Source of the DNA: Streptomyces sp. NBC_01471
GTDB taxonomy: Bacteria; Actinomycetota; Actinomycetes; Streptomycetales; Streptomycetaceae
Assembly: GCF_041438865.1 (NCBI RefSeq)
Contig: NZ_CP109450.1
Location: forward strand, 3,079,001-3,143,000
Reading direction: 5' to 3'
Length of the DNA: 64,000 nt
The position numbers were made by a program, and so were the translations under genes. Positions 1 to 8,529 of the stretch are shown piece after piece (the first letter of the stretch is position 1; each line of letters opens with the position of its first letter). The notes under the pieces were generated by a model that was not told the DNA's origin, searched no databases, and saw nothing but the letters and a program-made list of their open reading frames with translations.

Positions 1-66
1 CCGTTACCTTCGAGTCCAGATTCCTCATGCCTTCGACGGGTGCCGGACGATCTCAGGGGAGGGCCC

Positions 67-1083
67 GTGAAGGGCGCCAGCGAGCAGCGGACAGGGTTCC
101 TGAACGGCGCCGCGGCATACGTGCTGTGGGGGCTCGTCCCGATGTTCTGGCCGCTGCTCAAGCCGTCCGGCGCCATGGAGATCCTCGCCCACCGCATGGT
201 GTGGTCCCTGGGTGTCGTCGTGATCGCGCTGCTGGTGATGCGGCGCTGGGCCTGGATCGGCGAGCTGGTCCGCACACCCCGCAGACTGGGCCTCGTGGCC
301 ATCGCGGCGGTGGTCATCAGCGTCAACTGGGGCGGCTACATCTGGGCCGTGAACAACGGTCAGGTCGTCGAGGCCTCACTCGGCTACTTCATCAACCCGC
401 TGGTCACCATCGCGATGGGTGTCCTGCTGCTCGGCGAACGGCTGCGCCCCGCCCAGTGGGCCGCCGTCGCCACCGGCGCGGCGGCCGTGCTGGTCCTGAC
501 CGTCGGATACGGCAAGCCGCCGTGGATCTCGCTGATGCTGGCCTTCTCCTTCGCGGCGTACGGACTGGTCAAGAAGAAGGTGAATCTCGGCGGACTGGAG
601 TCGCTCGCGGCCGAGACGGCGGTGCAGTTCCTGCCGGCGCTGGCGTATCTGCTGTTCCTCACCACGCGCGGCGAGTCCACTTTCGGCTCCCCGGCCCACG
701 GGGCGCTCCTCGCGTCCACGGGTGTGGTGACCGCGATCCCGCTGATCCTCTTCGGAGCGGCGGCGATCCGCGTGCCGCTCTCGACCATGGGACTTCTCCA
801 GTACCTGGCGCCGGTCTTCCAGTTCGGGCTGGGCGTCCTGTACTTCCACGAGGCGATGCCGCCGGAGCGGTGGGCGGGCTTCGCGCTGGTCTGGCTGGCC
901 CTGACGGTTCTGACCTGGGACGCCCTGCGGAACGCGCACCGGACGCGGGCACGGGCCGCTCAGCTGACGGCCGAGGCACGGGAGCGGGAGCAGACGCAGG
1001 AGCCGGGGCAGGCGCAGGGGCCGGGGCAGGCGAGCACGGGCCCCGCAGCCACTGAGCCGACGGCCACCGGGCCCGCCGCCTGA
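67..1083 (+). CDS. rarD: EamA-family permease, RarD type
   Basis: Predicted 338-residue inner-membrane protein of the drug/metabolite transporter superfamily, RarD branch. About ten hydrophobic segments are visible between residues 15 and 295, including the family-like stretches around WGLVPMFWPLLK and NWGGYIWAVN. The substrate is not established for this branch. I place the start at GTG 67 because AGGGGAGGG lies four bases upstream; an in-frame GTG at 40 has no such site. The C-terminal 40 residues are a hydrophilic Glu/Gln/Ala/Pro tail of low complexity, outside the family core. It stands alone and is convergent with the TetR gene that follows. Confidence 0.9.
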   Translation: MKGASEQRTGFLNGAAAYVLWGLVPMFWPLLKPSGAMEILAHRMVWSLGVVVIALLVMRRWAWIGELVRTPRRLGLVAIAAVVISVNWGGYIWAVNNGQVVEASLGYFINPLVTIAMGVLLLGERLRPAQWAAVATGAAAVLVLTVGYGKPPWISLMLAFSFAAYGLVKKKVNLGGLESLAAETAVQFLPALAYLLFLTTRGESTFGSPAHGALLASTGVVTAIPLILFGAAAIRVPLSTMGLLQYLAPVFQFGLGVLYFHEAMPPERWAGFALVWLALTVLTWDALRNAHRTRARAAQLTAEAREREQTQEPGQAQGPGQASTGPAATEPTATGPAA

Positions 1084-1185
1084 CCACCTGGCCATCTGCC
1101 CCGGCCGGCCTCCGTGACCGACGGGCCACCTACCTGCCGCCTACCGGCCACGGGCCGAGTCACCCCCGCGTTCCGTTCTCCGCCC

Positions 1186-1767
1186 TCAGGCGCCCAGCGC
1201 TTTCAGGACATGTGCGATCAGCCGGCTGATCTCCTCAGCGTCGTACGGCGACCTGCGCAGGCTGTGCCGGTAGTAGAGCGGACCGTAGAGCAGCTCCACC
1301 CCCAGATTCACGTCGGCGTCCTTGGGCAGCACGCCCTGCGCCTGGGCGCTGCGCAGCCGGCCCGTCGCGCCCCTGACCCGCGGATCGATGAACTCTTCCT
1401 GCACGGTCCTGGCGAGTTCGTCGTCGTACTGGATCTCAGTGAGGACCCCCGCGTACGCGGGGCCGAGCGGCGGATGCATGAGGAGCCGCACCACTCCGGT
1501 CATCTGGGAGTGCAGATCGGCCGCGAGATCACCGGTGTCGGGGAAGGGGCGGGTCCGGATGGCCTCGTGGTCCAGCGCTTCGAGCACCAGAGCGCCCTTC
1601 GACGGCCACCAGCGGTAGATCGTCTTCTTGCTCACACCGGCACGGGCGGCGATCGCCTCGATCGTGACGCGGGCGTACCCCCGCTCGATACAGAGCGCGA
1701 GGGCGGCCGCGAGAATCGCCTGCTGTGATTTCTCGCTGCGGCGCGCGGGATTGGGCGTGAGGTTCAC
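1186..1767 (-). CDS. TetR-family transcriptional regulator
   Basis: A 193-residue regulator. An N-terminal helix-turn-helix domain (residues 10-58, with the typical ARAGVSKKTIYRWW recognition region) is followed by an all-helical ligand-binding domain of the TetR_C_33-like type. The start is GTG 1767. A TAGACT hexamer lies exactly six bases before it, which fits a leaderless transcript. A near-perfect 16-bp dyad at 1799-1814 is a candidate autoregulatory operator. Target genes are unknown; the downstream-facing ABC exporter at 1955-3833 is the nearest candidate. Confidence 0.93.
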   Translation of the reverse strand: MNLTPNPARRSEKSQQAILAAALALCIERGYARVTIEAIAARAGVSKKTIYRWWPSKGALVLEALDHEAIRTRPFPDTGDLAADLHSQMTGVVRLLMHPPLGPAYAGVLTEIQYDDELARTVQEEFIDPRVRGATGRLRSAQAQGVLPKDADVNLGVELLYGPLYYRHSLRRSPYDAEEISRLIAHVLKALGA

Positions 1768-1773
1768 CGCTTG

Positions 1774-1814
1774 AGTCTATTCACCGGTCACGACCGGGGA
1801 CGATACGTAGCGTC
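1774..1814 (-). promoter_or_regulatory. Candidate leaderless promoter and operator of the TetR gene
   Basis: On the minus strand TAGACT (1779-1774) is six bases from the GTG start, the spacing of a -10 element whose +1 is the first base of the start codon. Just upstream, 1799-1814 reads GACGATACGTAGCGTC, palindromic except for one base pair. No good -35 is visible. The assignment is inferred from spacing and symmetry. Confidence 0.4.
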
Positions 1815-1857
1815 TTGACAGCGGAAGGTGGACGTCCGAGAATGCCTGAGGGGAAAC

Positions 1858-1913
1858 GGTACGTGTCGTGTCGAGCCGCGTCGGGGGACGGCTTCTCGGT
1901 ACGACACGTGCCC
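1858..1913 (-). terminator. Hairpin terminator after the ABC permease
   Basis: ACGTGTCGT (1861-1869) pairs perfectly with ACGACACGT (1901-1909), extended by a few pairs on the outside and by GAGCCG/CGGCTTC inside. It lies 45 bases past the permease stop. A T-rich run follows on the plus strand, so it may work in both directions. Confidence 0.6.
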
Positions 1914-1954
1914 TCCCTTTTGTCTTTCTGCCGGAGCCTCATTCCTGCTCCCGT

Positions 1955-2911
1955 TCAGGCCGCGATGTCCTTCGTGGTGAACCGCGCCCAGGCCGCCGAG
2001 CCGAACACCATGGCGTACAGGCCCTGCAGTTCCAGGTTCTTGACGATCTCGTCCCAGTAGACCGGCGCGCGCAGCAGGTCCGCGAAGGACAGCCAGTAAT
2101 GCGGGAACAGATACGGCTGGAGCGCGTGCAACTGCGGGATCCCGTCCAGGATCTGCACGGTGATCACCAGGCCGACCGTCGTCGCCATCGCGGCGATTCC
2201 GCTGCTGGTGAGGGTGGAGACGAACAGGCCGACGGCCGCGACCCCGATGAGCGAGGCGGCGACGACGGCCGAGATCAGCGCGGCCCGGCCGAGACCGTCG
2301 GCGAAGGAGATCTGGGTCCCCGAGATCGTCGTGACGTCGCCGAGCGGGAAGAGCAACGCCCCCACCGCCAGCGCGGAGGCCGCCACGACCAGGGTCGCGG
2401 CCAGGCAGAAGGCCACGGCGCAGACGAACTTGGCGAGCAGCAGCCGGGTCCGGCCGGCCGGGGCGACCAGCAGATAGCGGAGCGTCCCGGCGCTTGCCTC
2501 GCCCGCCACGGAATCCCCCGCGATGACGCCGATCGCCATGGGGAGGAAGACCGGCAGGGTCGCGGCGAGCGCCGCGAAGACCAGGAACAGCCCGTTGTTG
2601 GTGATGTCCGTGAGGAAGGCGGGGCCGTTGCCGCTGGGGTCGCGGGCCGTCGAGCCGTGGTCCGACTCCACCTTGACGGCGATGCCGATGAGGGCCGGGA
2701 CCGCGGCCAGCACGGCGAGCAGGGCGAGGGTGCGCCAACGGCGGAAGGTGGTGGTCAGCTCGGAACGGAAGAGGCCGAGCTGCCACCCCGGACGCACGGC
2801 GGCGCGCGCCGCCCCGGGCCCGCCGGACCGCGGGTTGCCACTCTGCGGTTCGCCATCCGCCGGTACGGCCCCCGGCGGCAGCTTCTGCCGGGACGCCTCA
2901 GCCTGCGACAT
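1955..2911 (-). CDS. ABC transporter permease (ABC-2 type)
   Basis: A 318-residue integral membrane subunit of an ABC exporter. It has a hydrophilic N-terminal segment of about 50 residues, one membrane helix, a loop of about 35 residues, then a block of five or so hydrophobic helices (about residues 100-275), as in ABC-2 permeases. The start at ATG 2911 lies inside the end of the ATP-binding gene, a 14-base overlap that implies translational coupling. The substrate cannot be told from sequence; a role in drug or lipid export is usual for such two-gene systems. Confidence 0.9.
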   Translation of the reverse strand: MSQAEASRQKLPPGAVPADGEPQSGNPRSGGPGAARAAVRPGWQLGLFRSELTTTFRRWRTLALLAVLAAVPALIGIAVKVESDHGSTARDPSGNGPAFLTDITNNGLFLVFAALAATLPVFLPMAIGVIAGDSVAGEASAGTLRYLLVAPAGRTRLLLAKFVCAVAFCLAATLVVAASALAVGALLFPLGDVTTISGTQISFADGLGRAALISAVVAASLIGVAAVGLFVSTLTSSGIAAMATTVGLVITVQILDGIPQLHALQPYLFPHYWLSFADLLRAPVYWDEIVKNLELQGLYAMVFGSAAWARFTTKDIAA

Positions 2912-3833
2912 CGAAACCCTCTCCGGTGAGTGCGACGAAAGCGTCCTCCAGGGAGGCCCGTTCGAGGCCGAAGGACCTGACCCGGACACCTTCCCGTACA
3001 AGAGCCGCGTTGAGGTCCGCCACATCGGTCTCCGCCGGCGGGATGTCACCGGTCACCCGGTCCCCCGCCACGTCCACGCCGGCGACACCCAGCTCCGTGA
3101 GCACGCGGGCGGCCTCGGCCGGGTCCGGTGTGCCGACGGCGAGGCGGCCGCGGGTCGCGAGATCGGCGACCCTGCCCTGGGTGAGCAGCGTCCCGCGGGC
3201 CATCACGGCCGCGTGGGTGCAGACCTGTTCGATCTCGTCCAGGAGATGGGAGGAGAGGAAGACCGTGGTGCCGTCCTCCGCCAGTTCCCTGACCAGGGTC
3301 CTGATCTCCCGCATGCCCTGCGGGTCGAGCCCGTTCGTCGGCTCGTCCAGTACGAGCAGCCCGCGCGGCTGGAGCAGCGCGGAGGCGAGGCCGAGCCGCT
3401 GTTTCATGCCCAGCGAGTACGCCTTGGCCTTCTTGGCAGCCGCGTGGGCGAGCCCGACCCGTTCGAGGGCCGCGTCGACGCGGGCACGCCGGGTGCGGGG
3501 GTCGGCCTGCGGGTCGGCGGAGTCGTAGCGCAGCAGATTGTCGCGGCCGGAGAGGAACCCGTACAGCGCGGGGCCCTCGATGAGCGCGCCGACGCCCGGC
3601 AGCACGCTGCGGGCGGCGCGCGGCATCGGCTGCCCCAGCAGGCTCGCGGTGCCGGAGGTCGGGGCGATGAGGCCGAGGAGCATCCGGATGGTGGTGGTCT
3701 TGCCCGAGCCGTTGGGCCCCAGGAAGCCGAAGACGCTGCCGCGCGGGACGGTGAGGTCCAGGCGGTTCACCGCGAGTTGGCCGCCTCGGAAGCGTTTGGT
3801 GAGGGCATGGGTTTCGATGACGGCTTCAGGCAT
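2898..3833 (-). CDS. ABC transporter ATP-binding protein
   Basis: A 311-residue ATPase subunit partnering the permease that follows and overlaps it. Walker A is GPNGSGKTT (residues 39-47), the signature region is YSLGMKQRLGLA, Walker B is LLVLDEPTNGLD, and the switch histidine lies in FLSSHLLDEIEQ. The C-terminal 90 residues are the extension typical of the CcmA/DrrA-like export branch. Start ATG 3833. Together the two genes form a compact exporter operon. Confidence 0.95.
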   Translation of the reverse strand: MPEAVIETHALTKRFRGGQLAVNRLDLTVPRGSVFGFLGPNGSGKTTTIRMLLGLIAPTSGTASLLGQPMPRAARSVLPGVGALIEGPALYGFLSGRDNLLRYDSADPQADPRTRRARVDAALERVGLAHAAAKKAKAYSLGMKQRLGLASALLQPRGLLVLDEPTNGLDPQGMREIRTLVRELAEDGTTVFLSSHLLDEIEQVCTHAAVMARGTLLTQGRVADLATRGRLAVGTPDPAEAARVLTELGVAGVDVAGDRVTGDIPPAETDVADLNAALVREGVRVRSFGLERASLEDAFVALTGEGFDVAG

Positions 3834-4048
3834 GGCGATGGTCCCGTCGTTCGGCGCACCGTGCGGTCCAGGCTAACGGGGCGTGGGCCGCACGGTGCGC
3901 GTCGCCCTCCGGGGGGGGAGGCAGGCGGGACCTGACGCAGGCCGTCCGGAACAGCCGGGGCAGGGGCCGCCCCGGACACCCGCCCCGGACACCGGGCGGG
4001 TCCGGAACGGGACAGCCGGGCGGGCGGGCCGGCCCCGGAAAGGCCGAC

Positions 4049-4083
4049 GGGTCCGGCCGGCCCCCTGGGAGCCTGCCGGACCC
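4049..4083 (-). terminator. Hairpin terminator of the LolA-like gene
   Basis: GGGTCCGGC (4049-4057) and GCCGGACCC (4075-4083) form a perfect 9-bp stem ten bases past the stop of the minus-strand gene. The rest of the 260-base gap to the ABC gene is GC-rich with no recognisable feature. Confidence 0.6.
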
Positions 4084-4093
4084 GCCACCGTGC

Positions 4094-5368
4094 CTACTTG
4101 GCCGCGTCGGCCGCCTTGACCAGTGCGCCCTTGTCGACCGTGCCGACGAAGACCTTTCCGTCGTCCGTCATCAGCGCGTTCACCAGCCGGGTGTGGAACA
4201 CGGTGCCCGAGCCGAACGAGCCCGTCACCCTGTCCCCCAGCGAGCTGAGGAACTTCTGCGCGTCCACCGGGGCGCCGCTCTTCTGCGCGGAGCCGCCCAG
4301 CGCGCCGATGCCCTTGCCGCTGCCGGTGTCGATCCTGGCCACCGACGTCCAGCCCTTGCCGATGATGTTCAGGCCCTTGAAGTCCTCCGGCGCCGCGGAC
4401 TTCAGGTCCTTCGGGGTGCCCTTGGGAGCGCCCTTCGGAGCCGTGTGCGTACCGGCCTTCGGGGCGGCGCCCTCCGTCACCTTCGCGCCCTTCGGCGGAG
4501 TGAACGAGAAGGTGGAGGCCGCGGGCTTCCCGAAGTCGACCTTGGTGAAGCCCACGTCGATGGCCGCCTTGCCGCCGCTGCTCGGTGTGAGCGTGAACTT
4601 CAGCGGGGTGCCGGTCTTCGAATCCACCGCGACCCGGACCGAACCGATCGTGGAACCGGACTGCTTCGGCTTGATGAGCAGCTGGTACGCGTCGCGGCCC
4701 GCCACCTGCGCCGTGCCGTCGACACTCACCGAGGTCGTCGGCCCGACGGCCTTCAGCGCCTGGGCGGCGAAGTCCTTCGGGGTGGCCGGGAGCTTGTCGG
4801 CGCGGTCCTTGCGGCCGTCCGCGTGGCCCTTGCCGCCCTCCGCCGAGGCACCGGTCTGCGAGTGGTAGACCTGGTTCGACGTGCTGTCGTACGCCCAGAC
4901 CTGGCGGTCGTTGCGGATCAGGCTGTACTCGGCGGCGCTGTCCAGGATGGACACCCGCTGCTTGGCGGGACCGTCGGCGGCCACCCGCAGGGTGTGCGTG
5001 CCCGAGGCCAGTTCCATCAGCTTGGAGTCGGGCGACGCGCTCGACCCGCCCTTGCCGCCACCGCTCAGCGCGCCCCCGCCGAAGGAACCGGCAAGGCCGC
5101 CCAGTGACGGGATGCCCAGGTCCGAGCTGACCTTCACCGTGCCGGACAGCTGCTGGGTGTCCGATGCGGCCATCTTCTCGATGAGCTGCTGCGCCGAGAT
5201 CTTCGGCAGGCTGGGGTCGCCCGAGCTGGCGAGCGCCGGGACGAGACCGATCGTCACCGCCGCCACCCCCGCTACTCCGACCGGGACGAGATAACGCGCC
5301 GCCTTCCGGCGGCCCGCGGGGGAATTCCCGGCCTCTCCGGTGCCCTGTGCACTGTCGTTCGGTGCCAT
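4094..5368 (-). CDS. LolA-like / DUF2092-type secreted protein
   Basis: A 424-residue exported protein. After a basic N-terminus (GRRKAARYL) comes one hydrophobic segment (about residues 28-50) that serves as signal peptide or anchor, then a beta-rich domain of the LolA/LppX lipoprotein-carrier fold (about 55-290, with the typical FAAQALKAVGPTTSVSVDG region). The C-terminal part holds a threonine/lysine/proline linker and a second small domain. In actinomycetes such proteins act outside the membrane; the cargo is unknown. The ATG at 5368 is preceded by GGAGGTAGG, which fixes the start. Monocistronic, with its own terminator. Confidence 0.8.
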   Translation of the reverse strand: MAPNDSAQGTGEAGNSPAGRRKAARYLVPVGVAGVAAVTIGLVPALASSGDPSLPKISAQQLIEKMAASDTQQLSGTVKVSSDLGIPSLGGLAGSFGGGALSGGGKGGSSASPDSKLMELASGTHTLRVAADGPAKQRVSILDSAAEYSLIRNDRQVWAYDSTSNQVYHSQTGASAEGGKGHADGRKDRADKLPATPKDFAAQALKAVGPTTSVSVDGTAQVAGRDAYQLLIKPKQSGSTIGSVRVAVDSKTGTPLKFTLTPSSGGKAAIDVGFTKVDFGKPAASTFSFTPPKGAKVTEGAAPKAGTHTAPKGAPKGTPKDLKSAAPEDFKGLNIIGKGWTSVARIDTGSGKGIGALGGSAQKSGAPVDAQKFLSSLGDRVTGSFGSGTVFHTRLVNALMTDDGKVFVGTVDKGALVKAADAAK

Positions 5369-5814
5369 GTGTGCCCTACCTCCGTGATCGGCGGCGATCC
5401 GTACGGTTGCGCTCGTCCACCCCGCGCCGCCATTCTCACCCGAATTGGTGGGGTGTGGTGCAGTCCATCTCACCAAATTCCCGGGACGTACGCGTCAGCC
5501 CCCGGGAGCAACTCCGCCTAGTGCTGCGGTATGACAGGCGGCGCCCGCCGCTCGTCCCGCCCCGTAGGGGAAGCGGCCGGGCGGGAAGGCCCACCCGTCC
5601 GAAGGAACCGCCAGGCGCGACCGGCCCAACGGGCGGGCCGGGCTTGGGCGTCCGCCGTGACCGGCCGCCCGACAGGGGCGGTCCGTTCCCCGCCCTCTCC
5701 CGGCCCGTCCCGGACGCGGTCAGGACCGGCCCAGCAGAAGGACCCGTCCGCAGATACGCGGCACGGGTCCCGGCAAGCAGACAGACAGGAAGGAAGGAAG
5801 ACAGGCAGCCCGTC
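5369..5814. other. Intergenic region, 446 bases
   Basis: Between the LolA-like gene (starting leftward at 5368) and the 3' end of the polyprenyl synthase. It must hold the promoter of the LolA-like gene (proximal 100 bases, relatively AT-richer around 5430-5470) and contains one clear hairpin at 5740-5770. The middle is GC-rich sequence without codon structure in either strand that I would call a gene. Confidence 0.6.
5740..5770 (-). terminator. Hairpin terminator of the polyprenyl synthase gene
   Basis: GGACCCGT (5740-5747) pairs with ACGGGTCC (5763-5770), with a further CCGC/GCGG stem inside and a six-base loop. It is 45 bases downstream of the polyprenyl synthase stop on the minus strand. 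Confidence 0.65.
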
Positions 5815-6825
5815 TCACCCGACGCGGTGCACCACCGCGCCGCACAGCTCCTCAAGGGCGGTCTTCGCGAAGCACTCCGGCAGTGGCGCCAGGGTGGCCC
5901 GCGCCTCCTCCGCGTACCGCACGGTGTCCTGGCGGACCTGCTCCAGGGCCGGGTGCGCCCGCATGAGCCGCAGCGCCTCGGCGTGCCGGTCGTCGTCCGT
6001 GAGGTCGCCCGACAGCAGCTCGACCAGGGCGAGGTCGTCCGGACGGCCGTGCTCGGCGGCCTGGGCGCGCAGCCGCAGCACCGGCAGCGTGGGGATGCCC
6101 TCACGCAGGTCCGTACCGGGCGTCTTGCCGGACTCGTGGCTGTCGCTCGCGATGTCCAGTACGTCGTCGGCGAGCTGGAACGCGGTGCCGAGCCGCTCAC
6201 CGTACTGCGTCAGGATGTTCACGACGCTCTCGTCGGCGCCGGACATCATCGCGCCGAACCGTCCGGAGACGGCGATCAGGGAGCCCGTCTTGCCCGCGAT
6301 GACGTCGAGGTAGTGGCTGACCGGGTCGCGGCCGTCGCGCGGGCCCGCGGTCTCCAGGATCTGGCCGGTGACGAGGCGTTCGAACGCCTCGGCCTGGATA
6401 CGTACGGCCTCCGGGCCCAGGTCGGCCAGGATGTGCGAAGCGCGCGCGAAGAGGAAGTCGCCGGTCAGGACCGCGACCGAGTTGTCCCAGCGTGCGTTGG
6501 CGCTGTCCACTCCCCGGCGTACTTCCGCCTCGTCCATCACGTCGTCGTGGTAAAGCGTCGCCAGGTGGGTCAATTCGACCACTACGGCAGAAGGCACGAC
6601 TCCGGGTGCATAAGGGTCACCGAACTGGGCAGCGAGCATCACAAGGAGCGGACGAAAGCGCTTACCCCCGGCCCGTACAAGATGCTGCGCGGCCTCCGTG
6701 ATGAAAGGGACCTCGCTCTTGGTGGCATCGAGCAGTCCGGCCTCGACAGCCGCCAGTCCGGCCTGGACATCGGCCTCAAGTGCCTGGTCCCGCACGTTCA
6801 GCCCGAATGGCTCGACGACGGTCAC
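5815..6825 (-). CDS. Long-chain polyprenyl diphosphate synthase
   Basis: A 336-residue trans-isoprenyl diphosphate synthase that condenses isopentenyl diphosphate onto allylic primers. GGKRFRP lies at residues 53-59, the first aspartate-rich motif DDVMD at 94-98 and the second, ADDVLD, near 217. Residues before the first motif are of the type seen in long-chain (C35-C45) enzymes, so its product most likely becomes the menaquinone side chain, in keeping with mqnC and menG elsewhere in the window. GTG start at 6825 with AGGAGA seven bases upstream. The nearest upstream gene diverges, so it is a single-gene unit. The exact chain length is an inference. Confidence 0.93.
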   Translation of the reverse strand: MTVVEPFGLNVRDQALEADVQAGLAAVEAGLLDATKSEVPFITEAAQHLVRAGGKRFRPLLVMLAAQFGDPYAPGVVPSAVVVELTHLATLYHDDVMDEAEVRRGVDSANARWDNSVAVLTGDFLFARASHILADLGPEAVRIQAEAFERLVTGQILETAGPRDGRDPVSHYLDVIAGKTGSLIAVSGRFGAMMSGADESVVNILTQYGERLGTAFQLADDVLDIASDSHESGKTPGTDLREGIPTLPVLRLRAQAAEHGRPDDLALVELLSGDLTDDDRHAEALRLMRAHPALEQVRQDTVRYAEEARATLAPLPECFAKTALEELCGAVVHRVG

Positions 6826-6967
6826 GAGGGGATCTCCTGTCTGCTGACGATCACACGGATTGTCGATGTGTCGCTGTCCGCACTCAAGTCAGCGTATCCG
6901 GTCCTCTTTCGATCACCATGAGCGCCTGCCCGCCCACCCCGAGCACATACCGAGCGTGACCGGTATG

Positions 6968-6988
6968 TTCAAAACACGTCGATTTGAA
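6968..6988. promoter_or_regulatory. Dyad upstream of the peptide transporter
   Basis: TTCAAA and TTTGAA flank a nine-base spacer, ending 14 bases before the TTG start of the POT transporter. The low GC content and symmetry suggest an operator in the divergent promoter region; no regulator is identifiable. Confidence 0.3.
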
Positions 6989-7002
6989 TTGGAGCAGTAC
7001 CT

Positions 7003-8517
7003 TTGTCCGGAACAGAGCCGCAGCCAGGGCTGGCCTCACCGTCCCAGCCCCCGCCTGAGCCGGGCGACGACCATTCGTTCTTCGGCCAGCCACGCGGTCT
7101 GGCCACCCTGTCGGGCCTGGAGATCTGGGAGCGGTTCTCGTTCCTCGGGATGCAGGCCATCCTCGTCCTGTACTTCACGGCTGCGGTCAACCAGGACGGC
7201 CTCGGCATGTCGCCGGGAGCGGCGGCGTCCATCTCCGCCGCGTACGGCACGCTGGTCTATCTGGTCTCGGTGGCGGGCGGCTGGCTGGCCGACCGCATCC
7301 TCGGCTCGTACCGCGCGGTCCTCGGCGGCGGCATCCTCATCGCGCTCGGCCACTACTCGATGGCCGTGCCGACGGCCACCATGACCTGGGTCGGCCTGGG
7401 GCTCATCTCGCTCGGCACGGGGCTCCTGAAGCCGAACGTCGCCACCCTGGTCGGCAAGCTGTACCGCACCGAGGACCAGCGCCGCGACGCCGGTTTCGCC
7501 CTCTACTACATGTGCATCAACATCGGCGCCTTCCTCGGTCCGCTGATCACCGGCTGGCTCGGTGACCACGAGGGCTGGCACTGGGGCTTCTCGGCCGCCG
7601 CCGTCGGTATGACGCTGGGTCTGATCCAGTACGTCCTGGGGCGCCGCACCATCGCGGGCCGCACGGACGGCGCCGAGCAGGCGCTGCCGCCCGACGCGAT
7701 GCGCCGCGCGATCAGGATGATCGTCGGCGGGGCGCTGGCGGTCGCCGTGATCGCGGTGGTTCTCGGGCTCTCCGGCTGGCTGACGCTGGACCGCACCGTG
7801 GACGCGCTGACCATCATCTCGGTGATCGCGCCGATCGTCTTCTTCGTCGTGATGTTCCGCAGCCCCCGGGTGACCAGGGCCGAACGGGGCCACCTGCGCC
7901 CCTACATCGTGCTGTTCCTCGCCTCGGTGGTCTTCAACTTCATCCTCTTCCAGGCGTACTCGACGATGATCCTGCTCGCGTCGACCAACGCCAGGACGGA
8001 GATCTTCGGCTACCACTTCCCGGCCAGCTGGTACGCGTCGGCGCTCGGCGCCTTCGAGGTGGCGCTGGCCCCCGTGGTCGCGGCCGTCTGGGTCCGGATG
8101 GGCAAGCACCAGCCGCACGCCTCCAACAAGATCGCGATCGGCACCATCCTCGGCGGTCTCTCCTTCCTGATCATGGTTCCCGCCACATCCGGCCGTACGG
8201 GCAGCGACTGGCTGATGTCCGTCTGGTGGATCGTCGGCTCGTACGCGCTGCTGGGGCTCGGCGACATCCTGGTCGAGACCTCCGGCATGTCCGCCACCAC
8301 CAAGCTCGCCCCCGCCGCCTTCGCCAGCCAGACGATGGCGCTCTGGTTCCTGTCGCTCGCCCTCGCCAACGGCATCCAGGCCCAGATCGTGAAGTTGTAC
8401 GGCAAGGTCTCCGACCCGGCGTACTTCGGCGTCAACGGCGGCATCGCGGTCGTCGCCGGGCTCGCGGTCGTCGCCGCCGCCCCCTGGCTCAAACGCACTA
8501 TGCACCCCGTCCACTGA
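7003..8517 (+). CDS. POT-family proton-dependent oligopeptide transporter
   Basis: A 504-residue MFS protein of the POT/PTR2 family that imports di- and tripeptides with protons. The two family signatures are visible: the GGWLADRILGSYRAVLGGG region (about residues 88-106) and the FALYYMCINIGAFLGPLITG region (about 165-184). Helix 1 carries the ExxERFxxxG-like motif in EIWERFSFLG. The length suits the bacterial 14-helix form. The start is TTG 7003, with GGAG eight bases upstream. The hydrolase gene begins 13 bases after the stop, so peptide uptake and an acyl/peptide hydrolase are probably co-transcribed. Confidence 0.94.
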   Translation: MSGTEPQPGLASPSQPPPEPGDDHSFFGQPRGLATLSGLEIWERFSFLGMQAILVLYFTAAVNQDGLGMSPGAAASISAAYGTLVYLVSVAGGWLADRILGSYRAVLGGGILIALGHYSMAVPTATMTWVGLGLISLGTGLLKPNVATLVGKLYRTEDQRRDAGFALYYMCINIGAFLGPLITGWLGDHEGWHWGFSAAAVGMTLGLIQYVLGRRTIAGRTDGAEQALPPDAMRRAIRMIVGGALAVAVIAVVLGLSGWLTLDRTVDALTIISVIAPIVFFVVMFRSPRVTRAERGHLRPYIVLFLASVVFNFILFQAYSTMILLASTNARTEIFGYHFPASWYASALGAFEVALAPVVAAVWVRMGKHQPHASNKIAIGTILGGLSFLIMVPATSGRTGSDWLMSVWWIVGSYALLGLGDILVETSGMSATTKLAPAAFASQTMALWFLSLALANGIQAQIVKLYGKVSDPAYFGVNGGIAVVAGLAVVAAAPWLKRTMHPVH

Positions 8518-8529
8518 GGAGCGCCTGCC

